A DNA stretch of 64,000 nucleotides, taken from NCBI RefSeq assembly GCF_004886325.1, contig NZ_QXFN01000005.1:496001-560000 (forward strand), in the 5' to 3' direction. Below are positions 53,767 through 63,986 of this stretch, piece after piece; within the stretch, counting starts at the first letter, position 1; each line of letters begins with the position of its first letter. A program made the translations under genes and the position numbers. The notes under the pieces were generated by a model. The model saw only the letters and a program-made list of their open reading frames with translations. It ran no database searches and was not told where the DNA came from. The stretch is from Cellulomonas telluris. GTDB taxonomy: Bacteria; Actinomycetota; Actinomycetes; Actinomycetales; Cellulomonadaceae.

Positions 53767-55304
53767 CAGGCGACCCCTCCGGTCAGCTCGGGCGCGCGGC
53801 GCAGCAGCGGCCCCTCCCACCCGAACTCCAGCAGCGCCTCGAGCGCCGCGCCGACCTTGTACAGCCGGGCGTCCTGGCGGGCGGGCGCGAGGATCTGGAA
53901 GCCGACCGGCAGGCCGTCGTCCGACAGGCCGTTCGGCAGCGACATGCCGGGCACGCCCGCGAGGTTCGCGGGGATGGTGGCCACGTCGTTGAGGTACATC
54001 GCGAGCGGGTCGTCGAGCTTCTCGCCGAGCTTGAACGCCGTGGTCGGCGCCGTGGGCGAGACGAGGACGTCGGCCTGCTCGAACGCGGCGGCGAAGTCGC
54101 GCTGGATGAGCGTGCGGACCTTCTGCGCCGACCCGTAGTAGGCGTCGTAGTAGCCCGCCGACAGCGCGTACGTGCCCAGGATGATGCGGCGCTTGACCTC
54201 GTCGCCGAAGCCCTGGCCGCGCGTGGCCGCCATGACGCGCTCCGCGGTCACGGGCCCCTCCGACGGCTCGACGCGCAGGCCGAAGCGCATGCCGTCGAAC
54301 TTCGCGAGGTTGCTCGACGCCTCCGCGGGGAGGATCAGGTAGTACGCCGCGAGCGCGTACGTGAAGTGCGGGCAGGACACCTCGACGATCTCGGCACCCG
54401 CGTTGCGCAGCGCCTCGAGCGACTCCTCGAACCGTGCGAGCACGCCCGGCTGGTAGCCCTCGCCCTGCAGCTCGCGCACGACGCCGACGCGCATCCCGCG
54501 CAGGTCGGACGAGACGCCCTCCTTCGCCGCGGCGACGTAGCCCGTCGCGGGGTCGGTCAGGGACGTCGCGTCGCGCGGGTCGTGCCCGCCGATGAGCTCG
54601 TGCAGCAGCGCCGCGTCCATGACGCTGCGCGTGCAGGGCCCCGCCTGGTCCAGCGACGAGGCCAGCGCGATGAGTCCGTAGCGCGAGACCGACCCGTACG
54701 TCGGCTTGACGCCGACCGTGCCGGTGACGGCCGCGGGCTGGCGGATCGAGCCGCCGGTGTCGGTGCCGATCGCGAGCGGCGCCTCGTACGCGGCGATCGC
54801 GGCCGCCGAGCCGCCGCCGGAGCCGCCGGGGATGCGGTCCAGGTCCCACGGGTTGTGCGTGTTGCCGTAGCCCGAGTGCTCGGTGGAGGAGCCCATGGCG
54901 AACTCGTCCATGTTGGTCTTGCCGAGGATCGGCAGGCCCGCCGCCTTGATCTTCTCGACCAGCGTCGCGTCGTACGGGGGCACCCAGCCCTCGAGGATCC
55001 GCGAGCCCGCGGTGGTGGGCAGGCCGCGCGTGACGACGACGTCCTTGACGGCGATCGGCACGCCGGCCAGCGGGTGCAGCTCCTCGCCGGCGCCGCGGCG
55101 GGCGTCGACGTCGGCCGCGGTGGCCAGCGCCTCGTCCGCGGACACGTGCAGGAACGCGTGCACCTGCGGCTCGACGGCGGCGATCCGGTCGAGGTGCGCC
55201 TGCGTGACCTCCACGCTGCTGATCTCGCGCGCACCGAGCCGCTGCGACAGCTCGGAGGCGGGCATGTGGGTCAGGGGGCTGTCCGCCCCGGTCGCGGCGC
55301 TCAT
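53766..55304 (-). CDS. gatA: Aspartyl/glutamyl-tRNA amidotransferase subunit A
   Basis: A 512-residue amidase-signature enzyme that releases ammonia from glutamine. The catalytic Ser-cisSer-Lys triad is visible: Lys87 (VPIAVKDVV), Ser162 in the GGSGGGSAA loop and Ser186 ([10 protein letters not shown]). It supplies ammonia through a channel to GatB. The ATG at 55304 overlaps gatC by 4 nt, and the stop overlaps the gatB start by 1 nt. Length and motifs are standard. Confidence 0.97.
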   Translation of the reverse strand: MSAATGADSPLTHMPASELSQRLGAREISSVEVTQAHLDRIAAVEPQVHAFLHVSADEALATAADVDARRGAGEELHPLAGVPIAVKDVVVTRGLPTTAGSRILEGWVPPYDATLVEKIKAAGLPILGKTNMDEFAMGSSTEHSGYGNTHNPWDLDRIPGGSGGGSAAAIAAYEAPLAIGTDTGGSIRQPAAVTGTVGVKPTYGSVSRYGLIALASSLDQAGPCTRSVMDAALLHELIGGHDPRDATSLTDPATGYVAAAKEGVSSDLRGMRVGVVRELQGEGYQPGVLARFEESLEALRNAGAEIVEVSCPHFTYALAAYYLILPAEASSNLAKFDGMRFGLRVEPSEGPVTAERVMAATRGQGFGDEVKRRIILGTYALSAGYYDAYYGSAQKVRTLIQRDFAAAFEQADVLVSPTAPTTAFKLGEKLDDPLAMYLNDVATIPANLAGVPGMSLPNGLSDDGLPVGFQILAPARQDARLYKVGAALEALLEFGWEGPLLRRAPELTGGVA

Positions 55305-55600
55305 GCCTCCTCCCCCAGGATCTGCGGGACCAGGAACTTGCCGTCCTGCGCGGCCGGCGCCTGGGCGAGGACCTCGTCGCGGTCCAGCGGCGCGACGGGC
55401 TCGTCGGCACGGAACACGTTGGTCAGCGGCAGCGGGTGGCTGGTGGCGGGCACGTCGGGCGTCGCGACCTCGGACACCCGGGCGACCGACTCGACGATGA
55501 CGTCGAGCTCGCCGGCGAGGCGGTCGAGCTCGCCCGGCGTCAGGTCGATCCGGGCGAGCGCGGCGACGCGCGCGACCTCGTCGCGGGAGAGGGTGGACAT
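55301..55600 (-). CDS. gatC: Aspartyl/glutamyl-tRNA amidotransferase subunit C
   Basis: A 99-residue subunit, [20 protein letters not shown], then a helical region and the conserved [21 protein letters not shown] tail. It stabilises the GatA-GatB complex. First gene of the operon. No ribosome binding site precedes the ATG; a -10 box TAGACT lies 7 nt upstream, as expected for a leaderless transcript. Confidence 0.95.
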   Translation of the reverse strand: MSTLSRDEVARVAALARIDLTPGELDRLAGELDVIVESVARVSEVATPDVPATSHPLPLTNVFRADEPVAPLDRDEVLAQAPAAQDGKFLVPQILGEEA

Positions 55601-55607
55601 GCCGGAG

Positions 55608-55613
55608 AGTCTA
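55608..55613 (-). promoter_or_regulatory. -10 box of the gatCAB operon (leaderless start)
   Basis: TAGACT on the minus strand, 7 nt before the gatC ATG. It overlaps the start of the 10-bp palindrome TAGACGTCTA (55612-55621). It lies between gatC and the 3' end of the OLD gene. Confidence 0.6.
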
Positions 55614-55671
55614 GACGTCTACCCTCGCGGCGTGCCGAGGCCCTGCTTGTTGGTCCGTGGTTCGCTCAGAC

Positions 55672-57393
55672 TTACGAACTACGAACGGCCAAGTGGTTGG
55701 AAGCCGCCAAGAAGCGAGCCAGTTCGCCAATCCGGACAGGCAGGTCGTGCAATCCCATCTCGACTGGGCCGTGCCATTCGGCCATCACTTCGCGAGCGAT
55801 CCTCTCCTTGCGCGGCGCTTTGATACCAGTGCTACGGTGTGAAAGCGGATTTGACCTCAGCGACGCTCTAATTGTTCGAGCGCTCGGGTGCACTTTTGAA
55901 ACGGCTCGTTGCAGGATGTCTCCAGGAACGTAGTTCTCTATTGTGTATCCCGCAGTAACCCATGCGAGCCCACCACCGGCCCTCACCTCCTCAATGACGC
56001 GCAACTTTGCTTGATTCAGTTGCGCGTTGGGCTTGGTCATGTCCGAGTCGATCACTATCGCGACGTTCCTGTTAAGCCTTTGCAGCTGAACGAACTCCTC
56101 GACGTCATCGAGGTCGTGTCCGGCGAGATGCCGGAGCAGACTCCCGCCGTAGAACATTATCGAGTAGTGAACCCCCTCTACGAGCGAGGGGTCACATTTC
56201 TTGAGCCAGGCGCCGATGTAGGTCCTATCCGACGGCCCTTCCACCCACACGACAGCATTCGCCTGCACTAAATCGGACGCCCTATACCCAAGGTCGACTG
56301 CGATGTGCGCGAGCTCGCCAGGTCGCTTAGCCGTCGCGAGGGAGGACCCGGTCGAGTCAGCCTTGACGTGAAAGATGGTTGCATGATTGGTGTCGAGCAT
56401 GTGAGCCGAATGCGTGGCGACGACATACTGGTTGGATGTGTGCTCGTATAGATACCTCAACAACTTGCGCTGAAGCAGCGGATGCATGTGCACTTCAGGC
56501 TCTTCGATGCAGACAAGGGTGTCAGCAAGAACAGTCGCGGCCGTCGCAAGGATCACAACCTGGTGAAGGCCAGTGCCATAGTGCTCCAATGGGAGCCAGC
56601 GTCCGTCATCGACAATATTCAAGGTTGAACGATCATGTGGGACCCTCAACTCGAGGGAGTCGTTCTCGAACACGTCCCGGACGAAAGCCTGCACCGCGTC
56701 GAACCTTGCCCGCTCGTGCGCCCTCGCAGCACTCGGGCTCTCCAGGAGCGCCAACCTGGAAATGAGTCCTTGCCCGTCATGTTCCGCCGCGCCTTCCATC
56801 GTCTCACCGATGCGCCGCAGTGCAGAGATGGATACAACCCGCGGCGCGCTCCCCAGGGGATTCAGATGGTTTAGAACGCGACGGATATCTTCAACCTCCC
56901 CGCCGCCACCGATGTTCGCAAGCTCCGACGATGCGTTCCTGGCCCAGCCTGCGGGCAATTGAGACTGCAAGCGTCTCAGATACGAATCGTCCAAGGTTGG
57001 ATTTCCGCCCTCGCGGGGGATCGCGTACTCCGCCCACACGTAACCGTCTTCGCCCGTCGGTGAGGACGCGCGAAGGACCTGCTCGACACTCACGCTCCGC
57101 ATCAGACCTCGCGACGCCAGGCGTGCGAACGTCCGCTCGATGTTGGGTGCGGTAGAAGGGACCGCTACGGCAAACCGAGGTTGACCGTTGTCCTGGCCAA
57201 TCGGGAAGTCGAGTTCTCCCCATGCCTTCGCGCCAGGCGTCAAGGCGGCAGCGAGGAAGCGAAGAACGTTCGACTTCCCAGCATTGTTTTGCCCAGCAAC
57301 AAGGTTCACCTTGGTGAGGGGGCCCATCACCTGCATCGAGTCAAACGAGAACGATCGGAAACCACTCAATCCGAATCCACCAAGTTGCAGCAT
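55672..57393 (-). CDS. OLD-family ATPase with TOPRIM nuclease domain
   Basis: A 573-residue protein. ABC-type ATPase part: Walker A GQNNAGKSN (34-42), a signature-like HYGTGLHQV (271-279), Walker B LVCIEEPEVHMHP (293-305) and the His switch VVATHSAHML. The C-terminal TOPRIM domain has Glu385 (WVEGPSDRT) and the Asp pair IVIDSDMTK (449-451). OLD proteins are ATP-dependent nucleases; P2 Old and the GajA subunit of Gabija act against phage. No UvrD-like GajB partner is next to it, so it is a stand-alone (class 1) form. The gene is visibly poorer in GC than all its neighbours and ends in TAA, signs of recent transfer. The ATG at 57393 has no ribosome site. Confidence 0.88.
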   Translation of the reverse strand: MLQLGGFGLSGFRSFSFDSMQVMGPLTKVNLVAGQNNAGKSNVLRFLAAALTPGAKAWGELDFPIGQDNGQPRFAVAVPSTAPNIERTFARLASRGLMRSVSVEQVLRASSPTGEDGYVWAEYAIPREGGNPTLDDSYLRRLQSQLPAGWARNASSELANIGGGGEVEDIRRVLNHLNPLGSAPRVVSISALRRIGETMEGAAEHDGQGLISRLALLESPSAARAHERARFDAVQAFVRDVFENDSLELRVPHDRSTLNIVDDGRWLPLEHYGTGLHQVVILATAATVLADTLVCIEEPEVHMHPLLQRKLLRYLYEHTSNQYVVATHSAHMLDTNHATIFHVKADSTGSSLATAKRPGELAHIAVDLGYRASDLVQANAVVWVEGPSDRTYIGAWLKKCDPSLVEGVHYSIMFYGGSLLRHLAGHDLDDVEEFVQLQRLNRNVAIVIDSDMTKPNAQLNQAKLRVIEEVRAGGGLAWVTAGYTIENYVPGDILQRAVSKVHPSARTIRASLRSNPLSHRSTGIKAPRKERIAREVMAEWHGPVEMGLHDLPVRIGELARFLAASNHLAVRSS

Positions 57394-57486
57394 CGGAGGA
57401 TGCTGGCAGGTGGAACCGACGCCAGGGTCGCGACACGCCGCCGACGCGAGGCAGTGCTACACGGCAGCCCTGGCTCGCTACCGACG

Positions 57487-57909
57487 TCAGGCGGTGCGCT
57501 CGAGCGCGGTCGTGACCAGCGCGAGCAGGGCCTCGCCGTACGCGTCCGCGGGCGTGTCCGCCGAGAACACGCGCGCGGGCTGACCGGTCACCTCGATGAG
57601 GACCTGGTAGGTGCCGTCCGTCGAGCGCGCGAGGCTGCGGAACGTGCCGCCGAGCAGCTCGCGCAGCTGGTCCTCCCGCGGCAGCCACAGCGCGTCCTCC
57701 TGGCGCACGGAGTCCAGCGCCCACTCGGTCGTGCCGTTGAAGCCGAGGATCGTGCCCGTCGGGTACTCGTGCGGCTCGACGACCATGTCGGAGATCGTGA
57801 ACACCTCGCCGTCGAGGTCGGCGCCCTGGATCGCGAAGCGGTCGCCGGGACGCGGCTGCCAGCGCAGGCCCGCGGCCTGCAGGGCGATGGCCAGGTCCGT
57901 GGAGATCAT
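57487..57909 (-). CDS. Conserved actinobacterial protein of unknown function
   Basis: A 140-residue acidic soluble protein, MISTDLAIALQAAGLRW, with a small-barrel-like core (RPGDRFAIQGADLDGEVFTIS, EYPTGTILGFNGTTEWALDS) and a helical end (YGEALLALVTTALERTA). Homologues of this size in related actinobacteria are often labelled pilus assembly protein CpaE, but no ATPase or receiver domain is present, so I would not use that name. No membrane segment or signal peptide. It lies between the OLD gene and the sugar locus, in the same direction as both, with a 77-nt gap upstream. Confidence 0.75.
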   Translation of the reverse strand: MISTDLAIALQAAGLRWQPRPGDRFAIQGADLDGEVFTISDMVVEPHEYPTGTILGFNGTTEWALDSVRQEDALWLPREDQLRELLGGTFRSLARSTDGTYQVLIEVTGQPARVFSADTPADAYGEALLALVTTALERTA

Positions 57910-57986
57910 CTGCCCAGTATCGACGCCCCGTCCGACGGCGCCACCGCGGGGCCCCTCCTCCCCGCGGCGGCGCCTGCCCGGGCCGG

Positions 57987-58988
57987 TCAGCGGGTGCTGA
58001 ACGCCGCGTCGAACGCCGCGGACGGCGGGTCGAAGAGGTTCGCGCGGACGAACGCGAGCGCCTCCGGCGCACCGACGAGGCGGTCCATGCCGGCGTCCTC
58101 CCACTCCACCGACACGGGCCCGTCGTAGCCGATCGCGTTGAGCGCGCGGAACGACGGCTCCCACGGCACGTCGCCGCGGCCGGTCGAGACGAAGTCCCAG
58201 CCGCGGCGCGGGTCGGCCCACGGCAGGTGCGACGACAACCGGCCGTTGCGGCCGTTGCCGAGGCGCAGCTTCACGTCCTTGCAGTCCACGTGGTAGATCC
58301 GGTCGGAGAACTCGAGCAGGAAGTCGACCGGGTCGAGCTCCTGCCAGACGAAGTGGCTGGGGTCCCAGTTGAGGCCGAACGCCTCGCGGTGGCCGATGGC
58401 CTCGAGCGCGGCGACCGTGGTCCACCAGTCGTAGGCGATCTCGGACGGGTGCACCTCGTGGGCGAACCGCACGCCGACCTCGTCGAAGACGTCGAGGATC
58501 GGGTTCCAGCGGTCGGCGAAGTCCCGGTAGCCCGCCTCGACGAGGTCGGCGGAGACCGGCGGGAACATCGCGACGTACTTCCAGATCGACGACCCGGTGA
58601 AGCCGACGACGGTCTTCACCCCGAGCCTCGCCGCGAGGCGCGCGGTGTGCTTCATCTCCTCGGCCGCGCGCTGCCGCACGCCCTCGGGGTCGCCGTCGCC
58701 CCACACCCGGTCGGACAGGATGTCGCGGTGCCGGGCGTCGATCGGGTCGTCGCAGACCGCCTGGCCCTTGAGGTGGTTGGAGATGGCCCAGACCTTCAGG
58801 CCGTACCTCTCCAGGACGGCGAGCCGGTCCGCGACGTAGTCGTCGTCGTCCCAGCGCCACGGGTCCAGGTGGTCGCCCCAGCAGGCGATCTCGAGGCCGT
58901 CGTAGCCCCACCCCGACGCGAGGCGCGCGACCTCCTCGAACGGCAGGTCGGCCCACTGGCCGGTGAACAGGGTGATCGGGCGGGCCAT
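57987..58988 (-). CDS. Sugar phosphate isomerase/epimerase (TIM-barrel)
   Basis: A 333-residue xylose-isomerase-like TIM barrel. It begins [20 protein letters not shown] and carries the metal-site blocks of this superfamily: [37 protein letters not shown] and SVEWEDAGM. Relatives isomerise or epimerise keto-sugars, inosose or hydroxypyruvate derivatives. GGAGGAG precedes the ATG. It follows a Gfo/Idh/MocA oxidoreductase by 4 nt, so oxidation followed by isomerisation of a sugar or polyol brought in by the downstream-coordinate ABC importer is a likely pathway. The sugar is not identified. Confidence 0.88.
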   Translation of the reverse strand: MARPITLFTGQWADLPFEEVARLASGWGYDGLEIACWGDHLDPWRWDDDDYVADRLAVLERYGLKVWAISNHLKGQAVCDDPIDARHRDILSDRVWGDGDPEGVRQRAAEEMKHTARLAARLGVKTVVGFTGSSIWKYVAMFPPVSADLVEAGYRDFADRWNPILDVFDEVGVRFAHEVHPSEIAYDWWTTVAALEAIGHREAFGLNWDPSHFVWQELDPVDFLLEFSDRIYHVDCKDVKLRLGNGRNGRLSSHLPWADPRRGWDFVSTGRGDVPWEPSFRALNAIGYDGPVSVEWEDAGMDRLVGAPEALAFVRANLFDPPSAAFDAAFSTR

Positions 58989-58992
58989 GCGC

Positions 58993-60210
58993 TCACTCCT
59001 CCGTCGGGTCGTCGGACGCGCCGGCGGGGGCCGGCACCTCGGTCCAGGTGCTGCGGTCGGCGGCCGAGCGCTCGACCGCGTCGAGGACGCGCTGCACCTG
59101 CAGGCCGTCGGCGAACGACGGCCGCGGCTGGCGGTGGTCGGCGACGTCGCGCACCAGGTCCACGGCCTGGTGCGTGAACGCGTGCTCGTAGCCGAGCCCG
59201 TGGCCCGCCGGCCACCACGCACCCACGTACGCGTGCTCGGGCTCCGTGACGACGACCCGCCGGAAGCCCGCCTCCCACGCCGGCTGGCTCGCGTCGAAGT
59301 AGTGCAGGACGTTCATGTCCTCGAAGTCGAACGCGAGAGAGCCCGCGGAGCCGTTGATCTCGAGGCGGATGGCGTTCTTGCGGCCGTACGCGAAGCGCGT
59401 CGCCTCGAACGTCGCGAGGCCCCCGCCGGACAGCCGGGCCAGGAACACGGCGGCGTCGTCCACCGTGACCGGACCCGTCGCCCCGTCGGCGGCCCCGGTA
59501 CCCGAGAGCCCGGAGGACGAGGCGGCGAGCGGGCGCTCCCGCACGAACGTCTCCAGCACCGCCGACACGCCGGTCAGGTGCTCCCCCGTGACGAACTGCG
59601 CGAGGTCGACGACGTGCGCGCCGATGTCACCGAGCGCGCCGGAGCCGGCCTTCGTCCGGTCCAGCCGCCACGACAGCGGCGCCTGCGGGTCGGCGATCCA
59701 GTCCTGCAGGTACTGCGCGCGCACGTGCCGCACGGTGCCGATGCGTCCCTCGTCGACGAGCCGCTTCGCGAGCTGCACGGCCGGCACCCGCCGGTACGTG
59801 AAGCCGACCATCGCAAGCGCCCCCGCGGACCGGGCCGCCTCGGCGGCGCGGACCATCGTCTCGGCCTCCTCGACCGAGTTCGCGAGGGGCTTCTCGCACA
59901 GCACGTGCTTGCCGGCCTCGAGCGCCGCGACGGCGATGTCGGCGTGCGTGTCGCCCGGCGTGCAGACGTCGACCAGGTCGACGTCCTCGCGGGCGACCAG
60001 CGCCTTCCAGCTCGTCTCGGTGTCGCGCCAGCCGAGGCGGTCGGCGGCCGCGCGGACCGCCTGCTCGTCGCGGCCCGCGACGACGGCCATGTCCGGTGCG
60101 AGCGGCAGGTCGAAGAAGCGGGGGGCGGTGCGCCAGGCGTGCGAGTGGGCGACGCCCATGAAGGCGTACCCCACCATGCCGATGCCCAGGCGCGGGCGGG
60201 TGTCTGCCAC
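58993..60210 (-). CDS. Gfo/Idh/MocA-family oxidoreductase
   Basis: A 405-residue NAD(P)-dependent dehydrogenase. Nucleotide-binding N terminus [18 protein letters not shown], the conserved EKP in [18 protein letters not shown], and the catalytic-region HVVDLAQFV. Members oxidise polyols or sugars (for example inositol dehydrogenase). The GTG start at 60210 follows GAGGAGG. Directly upstream (4 nt) of the TIM-barrel isomerase gene, making a two-gene unit; the sugar importer above it is separated by a terminator-like hairpin. Polyol class is unknown. Confidence 0.9.
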   Translation of the reverse strand: MADTRPRLGIGMVGYAFMGVAHSHAWRTAPRFFDLPLAPDMAVVAGRDEQAVRAAADRLGWRDTETSWKALVAREDVDLVDVCTPGDTHADIAVAALEAGKHVLCEKPLANSVEEAETMVRAAEAARSAGALAMVGFTYRRVPAVQLAKRLVDEGRIGTVRHVRAQYLQDWIADPQAPLSWRLDRTKAGSGALGDIGAHVVDLAQFVTGEHLTGVSAVLETFVRERPLAASSSGLSGTGAADGATGPVTVDDAAVFLARLSGGGLATFEATRFAYGRKNAIRLEINGSAGSLAFDFEDMNVLHYFDASQPAWEAGFRRVVVTEPEHAYVGAWWPAGHGLGYEHAFTHQAVDLVRDVADHRQPRPSFADGLQVQRVLDAVERSAADRSTWTEVPAPAGASDDPTEE

Positions 60211-60234
60211 GGGTCCTCCTCGTGGGTCGTGCCG

Positions 60235-60262
60235 CCGGGCGGGCGGGGTGCCGCCCGCCCGG
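60235..60262. terminator. Hairpin between the ABC binding protein and the oxidoreductase
   Basis: Perfect 12-bp stem CCGGGCGGGCGG (60235-60246) / CCGCCCGCCCGG (60251-60262), GGTG loop, just after the binding-protein stop on the minus strand. May limit read-through into the catabolic genes. Confidence 0.75.
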
Positions 60263-60270
60263 CGTGCGGG

Positions 60271-61326
60271 TCAGGACTCGAAGGCCGTCGGCAGGTACTC
60301 GTCCACGTTCGCCTTGGTGACGACCGGGGCGTACAGCTGGATCGTGCGCGGCACCTCCACCTCGACCAGGTCGCTCATCGCCTTCTGCTGCACGAGCAGC
60401 CGGGCCAGCTTGACCCCGTCGGCGGCCTGGGTCGACGGGTAGACGACGGTGGCCTTGACCACCGAGTCGTCGGCCTCGATCGCCTCCATGACGTTCTTGG
60501 AGCCGGCGCCCCCGACCATGATGAACTCGTCGCGGCCCGCGTTCTCGATGGCCGCCATGACGCCGACGCCCTGGTCGTCGTCGTGGTTCCAGATCGCGTC
60601 GAGCTCGGGCGCCGCCTGCAGCAGGTTGGCCGCGGCCGCCTCACCGCCCTGGACGGTGAAGTCCGCGGCGACGCGGTTGCCGACCTCCAGGCCGCACTCG
60701 GCCAGCGCGTCGGCGAAGCCGCGGCTGCGGTCCTGCGTCAGCGGCAGGGAGTCGATGCCGGCGATCTCGGCGACCTTCGCGTCGGGCTGGTCGCCCAGCT
60801 GCTCGCAGATGTACTGCCCCGCGCTGACGCCCATGCCGTAGTTGTCGCCCAGCACCGTGGTGCGCGCGGCGTTCGGGTCGTCGAACTCGCGGTCGACGTT
60901 GACGACGACGATGCCGGCCTCCATGGCCTGCAGCGCGACCTCGGTGAGCGCGGCGCCGTCGAACGGCAGCAGCACGATGGCGTCGACGCCGTCGTTGATG
61001 AACTGCTCGATCTGGCTGATCTGCAGGTTCACGTCGTTGGTGGCCTCGGCCTGGACCAGCTCGACGTCCTCGTACTTCTCCGCCTCGGCGACGGCGGCGC
61101 GCGTGATCGCGCCCATCCAGCCGTGGTCGGCGGCCGGCGCCGAGAAGCCGATCGTCACGGTGTCGCCGGGCTCGTCGTTCTCGGTGCCGGGCACGGCGGC
61201 CTGGGCGCCGGAGCCCTCGTCGGCGGTGTCCTGGGGCTGGTTGGACGTGCAGCCGGTCACCACGAGGGCGAGCGCGGCGGCGGTGCCGGCCATGGTGAGC
61301 CAGCGGCGGCGCAGGGGTGCAGACAT
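60271..61326 (-). CDS. Ribose-type sugar-binding lipoprotein
   Basis: A 351-residue binding protein of the RbsB family. Signal peptide with lipobox VVTGC (Cys26). The fold shows TVTIGFSAPAADHGWMGA, QIEQFINDGVDAIVLLP, DREFDDPN and IWNHDDDQGVGV. It delivers a pentose, hexose or polyol to the adjacent permease. GAGGAGGA precedes the ATG. Third gene of an rbsA-rbsC-rbsB-order operon with a 62-nt gap after the permease stop. The Asp residues at the typical sugar-contact positions support a small-sugar or inositol ligand, but not a particular one. Confidence 0.92.
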   Translation of the reverse strand: MSAPLRRRWLTMAGTAAALALVVTGCTSNQPQDTADEGSGAQAAVPGTENDEPGDTVTIGFSAPAADHGWMGAITRAAVAEAEKYEDVELVQAEATNDVNLQISQIEQFINDGVDAIVLLPFDGAALTEVALQAMEAGIVVVNVDREFDDPNAARTTVLGDNYGMGVSAGQYICEQLGDQPDAKVAEIAGIDSLPLTQDRSRGFADALAECGLEVGNRVAADFTVQGGEAAAANLLQAAPELDAIWNHDDDQGVGVMAAIENAGRDEFIMVGGAGSKNVMEAIEADDSVVKATVVYPSTQAADGVKLARLLVQQKAMSDLVEVEVPRTIQLYAPVVTKANVDEYLPTAFES

Positions 61327-61388
61327 GACGATCCTCCTCGATCGGGGTGCTGCAGGGGGTGTGCGGACGTGCAGGGGTGTGGCGCGCG

Positions 61389-62441
61389 TCAGGTGGCGCG
61401 GGAGCGAGACCGCTCGGCGAGGCGCTGCTGGAGCAGCACGGCGGCGACGATGATCACGCCCCGGAAGATCGCCTGCGCCGAGATGGACAGGTTGTTCTGC
61501 GTGAAGACGTTGGTCAGCGTCGTGAAGATCAGGACGCCCAGCACGGTGCCGACGATGCTGCCGCGGCCGCCGGCGAGGAGCGTCCCGCCGACGACGACGG
61601 CGGCGATGGCGTCGAGCTCGTAGTAGAGGCCGTTCGTGGACGACCCGGCCGTGGTGCGGCCGAGGAACATGACACCGCCGATGCCTGCCGTCAGGCCCGA
61701 GAGCGCGTACAGGTACATGGTGTGCCGCTTGACGTTGATGCCGGCGAGCCGCGCGGCCTCGGGGTTCCCGCCGACGGCGATCGTGCGACGACCGAAGGTC
61801 GTCCGGTTGAGCAGCACCCAGCCGACGACCGCCACCACCGCGAAGATCCACACGAGCACCGGCACGCCGAGCACGTCCTGCCGGAAGGCGTCGAGGAAGG
61901 CCGGCACGCGGACGACCTGCGTCTGGCGGTTGGCGATCACCTCGGCGAGACCGCGCGCGGCGACCATCATGGCGAGCGTCGCGATGAACGCGACGACCCT
62001 GCCGTAGGCGATGAGCACGCCGTTCACCAGCCCGGCGCCGAGCCCGACCGCGAGCGCGGTGAAGACGATCACGACCCAGTGGAAGTCCTGCGCCATGGCC
62101 TGCGTCGCCAGCGTGGACGCCCACACGGACGACAGGCCGATGACGGACCCGACGGACAGGTCGATGCCGCCGGCGGTGATGACGAACGTCATGCCGACGG
62201 AGACGACGCCGAGGACGGCCGCGAGCCGCAGGATGGTCATGAGGTTGTCGACGCTCGCGAACCGCTCCCCGGCGGTCGCCACGCCGACGGCGCAGACGAG
62301 CACGAGGGCGATGACGAGGCCGAGGTTGCGGCCCGCGGCTCCGCGCAGCGGGTTGCGGCGCCCCGGGGCGGCGGCGCTCGCCTCCTCGACGCGCGCGGAC
62401 TCGTCGGCGGGCACGGGGGCCGCCAGGTACTGGTCGCTCAC
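61389..62441 (-). CDS. Ribose-type sugar ABC transporter permease
   Basis: A 350-residue RbsC-family permease with eight to ten hydrophobic helices. Characteristic blocks: FVITAGGIDLSVGSVIGL, FGRRTIAVGGNPEAARLAGINV and the ATPase-contact region that follows. A 40-residue hydrophilic N terminus precedes helix 1. GTG at 62441 overlaps the ATPase stop by 4 nt (GTGA). Works with the neighbouring RbsA-like ATPase and RbsB-like binding protein. Confidence 0.93.
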   Translation of the reverse strand: MSDQYLAAPVPADESARVEEASAAAPGRRNPLRGAAGRNLGLVIALVLVCAVGVATAGERFASVDNLMTILRLAAVLGVVSVGMTFVITAGGIDLSVGSVIGLSSVWASTLATQAMAQDFHWVVIVFTALAVGLGAGLVNGVLIAYGRVVAFIATLAMMVAARGLAEVIANRQTQVVRVPAFLDAFRQDVLGVPVLVWIFAVVAVVGWVLLNRTTFGRRTIAVGGNPEAARLAGINVKRHTMYLYALSGLTAGIGGVMFLGRTTAGSSTNGLYYELDAIAAVVVGGTLLAGGRGSIVGTVLGVLIFTTLTNVFTQNNLSISAQAIFRGVIIVAAVLLQQRLAERSRSRAT

Positions 62442-63979
62442 GCGGCACTTCCTTCCATGACGAGGTCGAGCACGCGGTGCTCGTCGATCTCGGACGCCGG
62501 CCCGGTGTGGACCACGCGCCCCTCGGACAGGACGAGGACGCGGTCGGCGAGGCCGAGCACCTCGTCGATCTCGCTGGAGACCACGACGACGGCCGTGCCG
62601 GCCGCGGCGAGGCGCGCGATGAGCGCGTAGATCTCGGCGCGCGCGCCGACGTCGACGCCGCGCGTGGGCTCGTCGAGCAGCAGGACCCGGCAGCCGTGGA
62701 CGAGCCAGCGGGCCAGCAGGACCTTCTGCTGGTTGCCGCCGGAGAGGGTGCGGGCGGCGCGGTCGGGGTCCGCCGGCCGCAGGTCGAGCGCGGTGACCTG
62801 CTCGTCGGCGACGCGACGCTCGGCCGCCTCGTCGAGGAACGGCCCCCGCGCCGTGCGGGCGAACGACGAGAGCGTGATGTTGCGGTACACCGGCTCGTCG
62901 AGCAGCAGGCCCTGGCTCTTGCGCTCCTCGGGGCACAGGCCGATGCCGGCCCGGACCGCGGCGCCGACGGAGCCGGCGTGCACCGGGCTCCCGTCGACGC
63001 TGACCCGGCCGGCGTGCGGGCGGCGCGCGCCGAAGACGGTCTCGAGGACCTCCGACCGGCCGGAGCCGACCAGGCCCGCGAGCCCGACCACCTCGCCGGC
63101 GCGCACGTCGAACGAGACGTCGGCGAAGGCGCCGCGCACTGTGAGGTCCTCGACCCGCAGGACCACGGGCGCGTCGTCGGGGACGGGCGGGCGGCGCGGG
63201 ATGGCGTACTCCACGGTGCGGCCGGTCATGAGGCGGATGAGGTCGGCCGTGGGGGTGGTCGCGGCGGGCAGGCCCTGGGCGACCGTCCGGCCGTCCTTGA
63301 GGACGGTGATGCGGTCGCCGATCTGGCGGATCTCCTCCAGGCGGTGGGAGATGTAGACGATCGCCACGCCCTGCGCGGTCAGCTCGCGCACGACGCGGAA
63401 GAGGTTGGCGACCTCCTCGCTGTCGAGCACCGCCGAGGGCTCGTCCATGACGATGACCCGGGCGTCGTGCGAGAGCGCGCGCGCCATGCTGACGACCTGC
63501 TTGCCGGCGGCCGGGAGCGTGCCGACCTCGCGGTGCGGCGACAGCTCGGGGTGCCCGAGGCGGCGCAGCAGCTCGCGGCTCCGCTGGGCGGCGGCGCGAC
63601 GCTGCGTGAACCCGCGGGACGCGAGCTCGTGCCCGAGGTAGACGTTCTCGGCGACCGAGAGCCCGTCGACGACGTCGAGCTCCTGGTACATCGTGGCGAC
63701 GCCGAGGCACAGGCCCGCGACGGGGTGGGTGATCGTGACCGGGGTGCCGTCGAGGACGATCTCCCCCTCGTCGGGCTGGTGGGCGCCGGCGAGCACCTTG
63801 ACGAGCGTGGACTTGCCCGCGCCGTTCTGGCCGAGCAGGCAGTGCACCTCCCCCGCGCGGACCTCGAGGTCGACGCCGTCGAGGGCCCGGGCGCCGGGGA
63901 ACTGCTTGACGATCCCGCGCATGCGCAGGATCGCGTCGGTAGGTGCGGCGGCGGCCGCCGTGCGGTCCTCGTTGACCAT
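62438..63979 (-). CDS. Ribose-type sugar ABC transporter ATPase (two nucleotide-binding domains)
   Basis: A 513-residue RbsA/XylG-type protein with two fused ATPase halves. Half one: Walker A GQNGAGKST, Walker B VIVMDEPSAVLD. Half two has the degenerate P-loop GLVGSGRSE and signature LSGGNQQKVLLARWL with Walker B VLLLDEPTRGVDVG, as is usual for the family. ATG at 63979 has -10 box TACGTT 7 nt upstream and no ribosome site. First gene of the ABC operon within the window; regulators or further genes may lie beyond 64000. Confidence 0.95.
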   Translation of the reverse strand: MVNEDRTAAAAAPTDAILRMRGIVKQFPGARALDGVDLEVRAGEVHCLLGQNGAGKSTLVKVLAGAHQPDEGEIVLDGTPVTITHPVAGLCLGVATMYQELDVVDGLSVAENVYLGHELASRGFTQRRAAAQRSRELLRRLGHPELSPHREVGTLPAAGKQVVSMARALSHDARVIVMDEPSAVLDSEEVANLFRVVRELTAQGVAIVYISHRLEEIRQIGDRITVLKDGRTVAQGLPAATTPTADLIRLMTGRTVEYAIPRRPPVPDDAPVVLRVEDLTVRGAFADVSFDVRAGEVVGLAGLVGSGRSEVLETVFGARRPHAGRVSVDGSPVHAGSVGAAVRAGIGLCPEERKSQGLLLDEPVYRNITLSSFARTARGPFLDEAAERRVADEQVTALDLRPADPDRAARTLSGGNQQKVLLARWLVHGCRVLLLDEPTRGVDVGARAEIYALIARLAAAGTAVVVVSSEIDEVLGLADRVLVLSEGRVVHTGPASEIDEHRVLDLVMEGSAA

Positions 63980-63986
63980 GCGGAGG

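Noticed and set aside
57394..57486. Attachment-site-like repeats around the OLD gene
   Set aside because: GCCAGGG/CCCTGGC inverted pairs (57421 and 57468) are short and look like a terminator; I found no matching direct repeats at the other end.
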